Below are positions 24,301-31,640 of a DNA stretch of 64,000 bases, one piece after another. The stretch is from Kitagawia praeruptora (Eukaryota > Streptophyta > Magnoliopsida > Apiales > Apiaceae): assembly GCA_037693485.1 (NCBI GenBank), contig CM075350.1:123440001-123504000 (forward strand), read 5' to 3'. A model generated the notes under the pieces. It did no database searches. It was given only the letters and a program-made list of their open reading frames with translations, and was not told the origin of the DNA. Every line of letters begins with the position of its first letter. The stretch's first letter is position 1. Made by a program: the position numbers and the translations under genes.

Positions 24301-25896
24301 CCAAATAGTGGTGTTCGAACTAGAAGATCAATTCAAAATGAATGCTTGTATAGTTGCTTTCTCTCAAAGAATGAACCTAAGAAGGTTGAAGAAGCCTTAC
24401 AGGATCCTGATTGGGTAATTGCAATGCAGGAGGAGTTAAATGAGTTTGAGAGAAACAAAGTTTGGAAACTGGTACCAAGACCTAAAGATAGATCTATTGT
24501 TGGTGCAAGATGGGTTTTCAGAAACAAGCTAGATGAATCTGGTATGATTGTAAGAAACAAAGCAAGACTGGTGGCCAAAGGTTATTCTCAGGAAGAAGGC
24601 ATTGATTATGATGAGACCTTTGCACCTGTAGCAAGATTGGAAGCAATCAGAATGTTTCTTGCATTTGCAGCTCATTCAAAATTCAAGGTATACCAGATGG
24701 ATGTAAAGAGTGCCTTTTTAAATGGCAAACTTGATGAAGAAGTGTATGTAGAACAGCCACCTGGATTTGTTGATCAAAAGTTTCCAAATCATGTCTACAA
24801 ACTTGACAAGGCACTCTATGGACTAAAGCAGGCACCAAGAGCATGGTATGAGACTTTGTCTAAATTTCTTCTTGAAAATGGCTTCACAAGAGGTACAATT
24901 GACAAAACTCTATTCTTTAGAAAGATAAAAGGTGAATTGCTTTTAGTTCAAGTTTATGTTGATGATATTATTTTTGGTTCTACTAATGAAAAGTTGTGTG
25001 CTAAGTTTAGCAAGCTTATGCAGTCTAAGTATCAGATGAGCATGATGGGTGAACTAAATTATTTCTTAGGCTTGCAGGTCAAACAGACTGAGACTGGTAT
25101 TTTCATTAATCAGTCAAAGTATATCAAAGATCTTTTAAGAAGGTTTGACTTTCAAGACTGTGCAGTTGCAAAATCACCCATGGCAACAACCACTAAACTA
25201 GACTCTGATCCTAAGGGGAAGAGTGTGGATAATACTAGTTATAGAGGCATGATAGGCTCATTGTTATATCTAACTGCAAGTAGGCCAGATATAATGTTTT
25301 CTACCTGTTTATGTGCTAGATTCCAAAGTAATCCTAAGGAATCTCATTTAATTGCTGTGAAGAGAATCTTTAGATATCTCAAAGGAACTCCAAATCTTGG
25401 TTTGTGGTATCCTAGAGAATCTGATTTCTTTCTAATTGGCTATTCAGACTCTGATTATGCAGGGTGTAAGATAGACAGGAAAAGCACTACAGGTACATGT
25501 CAATTTTTGGGAAATAGATTGATTTCTTGGGCAAGCAAGAAGCAACAATCTGTTTCAACCTCAACTGCAGAAGCTGAGTACATAGCAGCAGGCAGTTGTT
25601 GTGCACAGCTCCTTTGGATAAGAAATCAGTTGCTGGATTATGGTATGACACTTAGTAATATTCCTATGTTTTGTGATAATACTAGTGCTATTAAAATTGC
25701 AGAAAATCCAGTTCAACATTCAAGGACTAAGCACATTGATGTCAGGTATCATTTTATTAGAGAACATATTGAGAATGGTACTGTGGAACTTCATTTTGTT
25801 CCTACTGACAAACAGCTTGCAGATATTCTAACTAAACCACTTGATGAGACTACATTCAGTAGACTAGTAAGTGAGTTAGGAATGTTAAATTTTTAG
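21355..25896 (+). CDS. Gag-Pol polyprotein of the nested Ty1/copia element (1,513 aa)
   Basis: The frame starts at the ATG 35 bp after the primer-binding site and is open to the stop at 25896. Order of domains: gag with a Ser/Glu/Lys-rich linker; zinc knuckle CFNCSELGHFASEC (about residues 335-348); aspartic protease DSGCSGHMTG (about 414); integrase zinc-binding region with HKKLSHLN and CDACQ (about 545-585); integrase core with HLDLFGP, RSDTGTEF and VVERKN supplying D, D and E (about 607, 672, 707); reverse transcriptase with YQMDVKSAFLNG (about 1112) and YVDD (about 1200); RNase H with SDSDYAG and DNTSAI. It would form the virus-like particle and carry out reverse transcription and integration. 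Gag and pol are in one frame, as in most plant copia elements. Confidence 0.95.
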   Translation: MSGYKDGNTKIPMLKRNEYTLWEVKMLHHLEATDPDYLDRIRDGPFVPTKVVGQATVDGVVVPEHTAEKPKSEWSDKDKENVLKDAKVRNILFNSLDSVLTNYVLSCKTAKDIWDNLKVHCEGTKPVRKNMRTLLIQQYEYFESKSGESLTDTFDRFTKLINEMAMHGKYYDLEDMNTKFMKALPDFYNEKISAIEEANDLDEISLEAVYGKLRAYELDKQQKKSRSEGKMKTIALTAQSEVKKLPEEQHEEIAVKNSRKKKSKESSESETTDMDSDNNDSESEMQELFAMFAKAFKKGRFNRRRFSKGPFQKKEEKKSDKSKSTIVKLDKAKIKCFNCSELGHFASECKKPRNSGKGNALMVTQKDWADSSDSEDELDYENIALMANSSDKPGSPKKTSPSSVKGIGKKHSIILDSGCSGHMTGKKSLLTKFERKVGPVISFRDGNKGETLGYGSIILGNVIIENVALVEGLKHTLLSISQLGDKGYKSIFDREGCKVLNMQNGDIVLTGQRHGNIYEASLSDTSKGIVRCLYSKATNDESWNWHKKLSHLNFKKLNQLVKHNLVRGLPQANFVQDGLCDACQFGKQRRTTFKSKTENSITEPFHMLHLDLFGPVNIMSISKKRYALVMVDDFTRFTWVFFLHKKDEAPQQIIELIKNIHNNSEYKVKVLRSDTGTEFKNSTMEGFCADNGITQQFSAPGTPQQNGVVERKNRTLIEAARTMLADAKLPTYFWAEAINTACFTQNSTLVNSHGKTPYEMIKGKKPSVKYFHIFGCKCYVLKVHPEQLGKFEAKSDEAIFLGYSASKAFKVYNLRTHIVMESIHVAFDDKKFGILQTDESHDKLEFENLKNSEILSSDDEGSPEEISIASQRNATVEGEQINQREHSDHQEQTSLSESIPSGIDVSESTPSGTDLSESTEERSVTSSNMESTDSIDQRRVSEDRENSSTRNTTNLGGETSRVDLPPVRKWTKDHTEDLIIGDPNSGVRTRRSIQNECLYSCFLSKNEPKKVEEALQDPDWVIAMQEELNEFERNKVWKLVPRPKDRSIVGARWVFRNKLDESGMIVRNKARLVAKGYSQEEGIDYDETFAPVARLEAIRMFLAFAAHSKFKVYQMDVKSAFLNGKLDEEVYVEQPPGFVDQKFPNHVYKLDKALYGLKQAPRAWYETLSKFLLENGFTRGTIDKTLFFRKIKGELLLVQVYVDDIIFGSTNEKLCAKFSKLMQSKYQMSMMGELNYFLGLQVKQTETGIFINQSKYIKDLLRRFDFQDCAVAKSPMATTTKLDSDPKGKSVDNTSYRGMIGSLLYLTASRPDIMFSTCLCARFQSNPKESHLIAVKRIFRYLKGTPNLGLWYPRESDFFLIGYSDSDYAGCKIDRKSTTGTCQFLGNRLISWASKKQQSVSTSTAEAEYIAAGSCCAQLLWIRNQLLDYGMTLSNIPMFCDNTSAIKIAENPVQHSRTKHIDVRYHFIREHIENGTVELHFVPTDKQLADILTKPLDETTFSRLVSELGMLNF

Positions 25897-27366
25897 ATCT
25901 TTAACATCTGCAAATGTAGCAAGGTATGTTGTTCTTAGCTTATAGACTTGATATTCCTATCAGGATCTATATTTGATTGTTAAATGCTTTAGCTATAACA
26001 CATTGCCTTGATAAATTTCAGTATGATAGACTTGTTAATAATCATCAGGATTAGATTTGTTATCAGGATGCTGACGTCATCAGTATTGTGTCAGTATCAG
26101 GATTATGAAAATTGTTTCAGATCCTGACGTTTACTTTGTGTAGTAATCTGATTCTGTGATGTGTTAAGTCTATGCTAGCAAGTTTTGATATTTGCATACT
26201 GATAATTTATACATCATTCAGAAATCAAAAGACAAGCAGATAACAAGAAATTGTATTTTCATTAATAAAAATCATTACATGGAAATGAAATACAACATCT
26301 TTTTGTCTAAATTTCTATTCTTGTCTATTGATATGAACTCTGAGAAACAGGACAAGGAGCATCTCAAGAAATCCATCAGGGGATGAAAGCCTCGTTTGCT
26401 CTTGGATTCCTTGTCTGGGCGACTTGAATGAGAGCAGCTAACTTAAATGAATAGCATCTCCATCAAGATCAACCTCAGACTCTCGACCAAATTCTTCATC
26501 CTCAAGTTTTGAGGAGGTTAGGGGAAGATTGTATCCAACAGATGGATGTTCTAGGAGAAACCTCTGGATATTATCGAAAACCAATCCATTCATGATTAGT
26601 TTGATGAGAAGAGTCGTTTGTTCAAAGAGATGATCAAGAACAGGATGTTCATCGACCAAGAAAAATCTTAAAAATGGGTTTGAAGGGATTTTTGGTTTGA
26701 GAAGCATTGTTGAGAAGAAAAGAAATTGAAAGGTTATGGAGAATGGCACAAGGCGTTTGGTTCTTTTAAAGGAAGACGTGAGAAGCTGAGCAGTCACTTG
26801 GAAGTCTTAATGAAGTCAAATGCTAATTATTGCATGAGACTGTATTTCTTGTTTCAAGAAATATTGAAAATATCTAACCAATTGATTTTCTGTTCAGATT
26901 AATTGTTTATTTTCTTTTTCAGATAAAAGAAAGATGCCACGTGGAAAACTCCATATTAAGTCTCTGATGATATTGATCAGGATTTCATGAGTGATCATCA
27001 GGATTTGAAAATTATATTTTTAAATCAAATTGCATTTTGTGATTATTTTGATGAGAGGTCATCAGGAAAAGGAAGCTGATCAGTATTACTTATTTATACC
27101 CTGATTTATTTCATGAAAATCAATTTTGGATTTTATTTTCCAAAAATCATGGGTAACCGCATTTTTCAGGGACTGACACCTGTCAATCTACGTGTCAACG
27201 TGGGATAGTGGTCTGAAAGATTTGTGAAATATATTTGTTTTGAAACTCTAATTGTGTAATTGCTTTCTCTAATCTTACATTCTCTAAAGCAAAAATCACT
27301 CTTGAGTTTTCAAAATCACTAATCCATTTCAAGAATTTTTTTTTCAAGTTTCTTTTCAGATCAAGA
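25897..27366 (+). promoter_or_regulatory. Post-pol spacer of the nested element, rich in the LTR motif
   Basis: About 1.47 kb without sense coding. ATCAGGAT, CATCAGGA, CCTGAT and CTGATCAG words recur at about 25960-26115 and 26960-27110, echoing the CTGAT/ATCAG cluster of this element's LTR. The word TATTTATACC (near 27089) lies about 275 bp before the ATG of the extra ORF. Read on the minus strand the same place gives GGTATAAATAAG. A bidirectional internal promoter serving the extra ORF and the antisense ORF is an inference. Confidence 0.4.
26438..26707 (-). CDS. Antisense ORF in the spacer of the nested element (89 aa from ATG)
   Basis: Reading from the ATG at 26707 the product starts MLLKPKIPSNPFLRFFLVDE and ends in an acidic tail (DEEFGRESEVDLDGDAIHLS). 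Its composition looks protein-like rather than random: hydrophobic N-terminal half, acidic C-terminal half, and the frame also stays open upstream to 26797. No family is recognised. Antisense ORFs between pol and the 3' LTR have been described in some plant LTR elements. It could be a chance frame; a TATAAATAA on its strand near 27100 is the only regulatory hint. Confidence 0.3.
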   Translation of the reverse strand: MLLKPKIPSNPFLRFFLVDEHPVLDHLFEQTTLLIKLIMNGLVFDNIQRFLLEHPSVGYNLPLTSSKLEDEEFGRESEVDLDGDAIHLS

Positions 27367-30300
27367 ATGGCAGCTCAGAGAAGATTACCTAAATCAGTAG
27401 CCTTCAAGTTTGGTGACTTTGATTTTATGACAAACAATCATGTTGCAGCTATCACCAACAAGGAAGGAGTGTCATCTGATTTTCATCCAATCATGGACTT
27501 TCTGGCGTATGGACCATTAAGTTATGCATTGACAGCATCTCCACAGATTAATCAAGTAGCTGTTTCACAAGCTTGGGAGAATGCTGAGGTAATTGATTCT
27601 ACTCAGAGTCAATCAGGTAAGATTGTTCTACATTTAGGACAAGATTCATTTGACATTACTGAATCTGTTGTTAGTTCAGTACTTTGCTTACCTGTTACTG
27701 ATAATTATGAGAATGTACCATCTGATGATAATATAAGAACTATGTTGTCTGAATTAGGTTATAGTGGACCTCTAGATAACATGAGCCAGTTGAATAGGTC
27801 TTTTCTAAGAAAGGAATGGTCTTTTTACTTTGATCAAATTGCTAAATGTTTTACTGGCAAATGTAGTTCTTTTCAACAAATTACTTCTGTTACATCTCAT
27901 ATTGCTTATAGTTTGCTTTATGACAGAGTAATTAACATTGGTCATATTATCTTAAGTCAGATGAGTATTAAACTTGGGTCAAGAGATCAAAACAGGAAAA
28001 TGGTTTATTATCATAGATTTATGCAATTGTTTATTAACCATTTTATTCCTGATGTTGAAGCTAGATTTGGTAGGGAATACTGTGTTTCTTCTTATGAACA
28101 GCAAAAGAGAATTTTCTCTGATATTACAAAGAAGGACAATGAAAAGAATCTAGATGAAATACCTGCAATTCATTATCCACATCATTTTCAGGTAATTCTT
28201 AAAACTCATCTTCCTACTCTCTACAATTCTTCTTTCTTTTGTGGTGAAATGGCTCAGGAATCTCAATTGGAGGAGAACCCACCTGTGTCTACCCAAGTAG
28301 CCCAAAACATCATAGTCTCTGAAACAATTCAAGAACCAAATTTTGATCCACAACCTATTGTTTCAAAGAAACCAACCTCTGGTGTTTCTCAAAAGACATC
28401 AGTTGTAAGGAAGAGAAGATTTGTTGTGTCAAGTAGTAGTAGTAATTCTAGTGAAGATGATGATGATTTAACTCTTGCAGAGAGAGCAGAATTGAAGGCT
28501 GCAATTCAACTTTCTTTGTTAGTACAAAGAGATGAAAAACCTAGTCACAGCCAGGCTGCAGTCTCTCAAAAGGCTGTAGTTCTTAAAAAGGGAAAACAGT
28601 TACTGGATACTGTCTCTCAAAAGACTGTGTCTATTGAACAAAGATCTCATCCCAAGATCACTTCTGTGTCTACACCTCTTGAGTCTTCCCAGGATAAATC
28701 TTTTGCTCACTATATCAGGAGAACAAGGAGAAAGATTCAATTGTCACCTACACACACAGAGTCTAGTCCAACTAATATCATGCAGGTTTCTACAAATCAA
28801 GCTACATCTATGTCAGTATTTGACAAGAGAGATCTGGATATTGATTCTTCATGGGAAACTACATTATCATACAGACTGGCTATGGGACTAATTTCTCTCA
28901 AAGTGAAGTTGTCAAGGCCTGTTCTAGACTTTTTGGTTGAAAGAGTACCAAAACTTTTATTTCCAGATGAATATGGACTTCTACATCAAAGACTTGACTT
29001 AATGAAGATGTATTTCTATGTATCTGTCAGAAGACAATTAGTCAAGAAATTTGGACTCTCGAAGCATGTTGCACTTCAATCACTTCATGCATATTTATTT
29101 GACAAGGATGTAATTATTGAAGATGCTTCAGCTCAAGGTGAACAACTGGAGGAAGTAGATAGAGGGAAGCAGTCAACAGAAGATACTATTGCACCAGTGG
29201 TGAGTAGTAGGAAAGATCAGATCACGGTCACTGCAACACAAGAACCATCTAGTCAGAGGAAGGATGACTCAGGAGCTGTGATAGCTGATGTTGAAAGGTC
29301 TTCTGTGATGACTGAGAATGCAAGTGAGGTACCCTATGATATGGGAGGAATGACTTTGGTTAATTTTTCTGAAGATCAAACAAATTTTGTTCAGTCAGAG
29401 TCTATCCACCTTGAGGGTGTGTCTCAGCAAACAACACTTAAAGACGGTGATGTACTAACTATGATGTCTAATGAAGTATTACTGAAGACATCAGAGTCTA
29501 GTAAAGAACCTGAAAGTGGTATACTGGAGCCTGTAGTTTCTGAAAGGAAAGAAGATGATTGTATGGGTTCAGAGACTATAGCAGCTCACTCCTTGGAGAA
29601 AACCTCAAGCCACATGCCATATGAGGAACCCTCTCTCCATGTGAGTTCAGGTATAAAAACTCCTTCTAAACTCTATTTTTCTGTAGGTCATGAGAGCACT
29701 TATCCAAATTTGAGTGATACACTTGAAAAGATGGATATTGATCCACAATTTGAGCGGCTGGCTCCTGACCAGGCAAAAGGTGAGGTAGAAAGAGTGTTGA
29801 CTTTAGTAAGTCAAAGTGAGAATGAGGGTATGGATGATCAACTCCATAGTGAGGGAGAGAAAATTAGGAAACCATCATTTGATTTCTGGGATCAGGTTTT
29901 TCCTGAATCTTGGTCTGAAAATTTGGGTATGGATGCTGGTACTTATTCATTCATCAAAATGTATCAGAAGAATGACCTAGCACATCACAATGCAAAGCCA
30001 GAAGTTAAAGCTCAGAAGCAAAAGGAGAGGCTTGCAGAAATCATTAACAGGAGAGGTGCCAGGATAAAGCAATCTCTTGATACATATGTACCAGATGAAG
30101 ATCCTAATGATCCTAGTGTTCCTTTGTATGTATTTCCAATATCAGCTAGAATTGAGACATCAACAGTCTCTGATCACTCTAAGGAGGAGTCAGGATTTGA
30201 AGATGTTAGTACACAGAATACTGGTGAAGGAGATGATGATCATGTTTCAGTTCCAGAACAGAAAGATGAAGACGTTGATACTTCTAATCAGGTTTTATTA

Positions 30301-30690
30301 CTTGAATATCATACAACTCAAGCAACTTCTTCTACAAGACTTGAAGATAAAGTTCTTTCTGATTCTGATACTGAAGATACTAGAAGCACTTCCAATATTG
30401 AAGTTCATTCTGATGTTTTGAAAGATATTCAGAATTCTCAAATTGCTATTCAAACAAGACTTCAATCACTTGAAGATAACCAAGTCACAATTATGGAAAA
30501 TCAAGCAGTTCTTATGAATTTCATTTGTTCTGTTTCTGAATCTCTTGGAATTAATGTTGCTGATGTCAAAAAGGGGGAGATAAAGACAATTCAAAGACAA
30601 CAACAACACTACCAGACTGAAGGAGATAAAGATAAAGCTGTGGGAGATAAAGATCAGACAAATGGTAGTAAAAAGAAGAACCAGGAGTGA
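27367..30690 (+). CDS. Large extra 3' ORF of the nested copia element (1,107 aa, unknown function)
   Basis: The ATG at 27367 (start MAAQRRLPKSVAFKFGDFDF) opens a single uninterrupted frame ending 217 bp before the 3' LTR. Residues about 1-290 form a folded-looking domain shared with the extra ORF of the outer element: VLCLPVTD..VPSD, KEWSFYFDQIAK, INIGHII, YYHRFMQLFINHFIPDV. The middle is low-complexity Ser/Glu/Gln-rich (SSSSNSSEDDDD near residue 357). A second structured stretch lies at about 500-575 (SYRLAMGLISLKVKL.. LDLMKMYFYVSVRRQL). The C terminus is a heptad-like helix (LKDIQNSQIAIQTRLQSLED) and a Lys-rich tail. I see no signal peptide or clear membrane span, so the envelope-like label often given to Sirevirus 3' ORFs is not supported here. 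Confidence 0.8.
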   Translation: MAAQRRLPKSVAFKFGDFDFMTNNHVAAITNKEGVSSDFHPIMDFLAYGPLSYALTASPQINQVAVSQAWENAEVIDSTQSQSGKIVLHLGQDSFDITESVVSSVLCLPVTDNYENVPSDDNIRTMLSELGYSGPLDNMSQLNRSFLRKEWSFYFDQIAKCFTGKCSSFQQITSVTSHIAYSLLYDRVINIGHIILSQMSIKLGSRDQNRKMVYYHRFMQLFINHFIPDVEARFGREYCVSSYEQQKRIFSDITKKDNEKNLDEIPAIHYPHHFQVILKTHLPTLYNSSFFCGEMAQESQLEENPPVSTQVAQNIIVSETIQEPNFDPQPIVSKKPTSGVSQKTSVVRKRRFVVSSSSSNSSEDDDDLTLAERAELKAAIQLSLLVQRDEKPSHSQAAVSQKAVVLKKGKQLLDTVSQKTVSIEQRSHPKITSVSTPLESSQDKSFAHYIRRTRRKIQLSPTHTESSPTNIMQVSTNQATSMSVFDKRDLDIDSSWETTLSYRLAMGLISLKVKLSRPVLDFLVERVPKLLFPDEYGLLHQRLDLMKMYFYVSVRRQLVKKFGLSKHVALQSLHAYLFDKDVIIEDASAQGEQLEEVDRGKQSTEDTIAPVVSSRKDQITVTATQEPSSQRKDDSGAVIADVERSSVMTENASEVPYDMGGMTLVNFSEDQTNFVQSESIHLEGVSQQTTLKDGDVLTMMSNEVLLKTSESSKEPESGILEPVVSERKEDDCMGSETIAAHSLEKTSSHMPYEEPSLHVSSGIKTPSKLYFSVGHESTYPNLSDTLEKMDIDPQFERLAPDQAKGEVERVLTLVSQSENEGMDDQLHSEGEKIRKPSFDFWDQVFPESWSENLGMDAGTYSFIKMYQKNDLAHHNAKPEVKAQKQKERLAEIINRRGARIKQSLDTYVPDEDPNDPSVPLYVFPISARIETSTVSDHSKEESGFEDVSTQNTGEGDDDHVSVPEQKDEDVDTSNQVLLLEYHTTQATSSTRLEDKVLSDSDTEDTRSTSNIEVHSDVLKDIQNSQIAIQTRLQSLEDNQVTIMENQAVLMNFICSVSESLGINVADVKKGEIKTIQRQQQHYQTEGDKDKAVGDKDQTNGSKKKNQE

Positions 30691-30896
30691 CAGTGGTGAA
30701 TCTCAGCTAGGAAGTGGTAAGGAAGAGCAGCATTAATAGTTAAAATTCTTTCTTCTAAGTACTGGATAAATGTCTACATCTGAGAAGGAGGTACTTAACT
30801 TCATAATTCTACATTCATAAATTCTATTCTGGTTGTATTGTTATATGTTTTGACATCCACAACTTAGATTTATGCTTCAGTTTGTAAAGCATAAAT

Positions 30897-30904
30897 AGGG
30901 GGAG
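30897..30904 (+). promoter_or_regulatory. Polypurine tract of the nested element
   Basis: AGGGGGAG lies two bases before the 3' LTR within AAATAGGGGGAGAT. A second copy at 30572-30579 (AAAAAGGGGGAGATAAAG context) is inside the end of the extra ORF. Two AGGGGGAG tracts close to the LTR fit the multiple-PPT signature of Sireviruses. Confidence 0.85.
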
Positions 30905-30906
30905 AT

Positions 30907-31640
30907 TGTTAGGAATAATTCATAAGTTGTGATGTTAAGAATAGAATTTATACATTATACTTCTTGTAATCCTGATCTTATAAAGGATTTAGCACTGTAT
31001 TTAGGTTTTATGTGTAAGACAGTTATCTGTATAGTTTAGTCGGGAATGAACAGTGTATCGGAGACTACATGTCAGGAACAGAGAGCAAATCCTGATGATG
31101 GTCCAATACTGATGGTTGATCAGATACTGATGCAGTGTGCAGATCCTGATATCAGTCGTGTTACTGATGATGTCATTATGGATGCTACAGAAACTGGCAA
31201 GTGCTATAAAACAGGATCGTTGTTTGAAGAACAAGCAAGAAGATATTATGAAGGAAAGAGTTTTTCTATTGAAGGAAACTATCGACTAAAAGGCAGAACA
31301 TTGTCATGTATAGATTATATCTTTCTGTTATTAGTTGATAGGTAGCATTATAAATACTCTCTCAATATCATTGTAAAGAGCGACGAAGTTGTGAGTTCGT
31401 GTGCGTAGCTCTGTATAAGGTTTGTATTCGAGAGTTCGAAACAAACAGAGAGATATTTGTATTGTCAGCAGCTGCTAAAGGTATTGTACACCTTTGGTAG
31501 AGTTTGTATTTGATCTTATTAATACAAACAAGAGTTTGATTCATTCGTTTATTCTTGTTCTTATAATCAAGCAAAAATCAGACACGATTATATAACTTGT
31601 ATTCAACCCCCCCCCCTTCTACAAGTTATTCGAGTTAACA
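30907..31640 (+). repeat. 3' LTR of the nested copia element
   Basis: 734 bp, nearly identical to the 5' LTR: about three substitutions (near 30929, 31042 and 31207) and a C run longer by three bases. TATAAATA is at 31349-31356. It ends ...GTTAACA at 31640, followed by the target duplication TTTAA. Confidence 0.93.

Larger units (their letters stand above)
20575..31640 (+). mobile_element. Nested Sirevirus-like Ty1/copia retrotransposon, apparently intact
   Basis: LTRs at 20575-21305 and 30907-31640, TG...CA-bounded, with the perfect duplication TTTAA (20570-20574 and 31641-31645). The element is 11.07 kb and contains a primer-binding site, one open gag-pol frame of 1,513 codons, a spacer with an antisense ORF, a large extra ORF of 1,107 codons and a polypurine tract. 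The LTRs differ by about 3 substitutions plus the length of a C run (7 versus 10). It sits in opposite orientation inside the outer element, exactly at the last codons of the outer pol, leaving outer sequence on both sides. All frames are open, so it may still be able to transpose. Confidence 0.93.
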
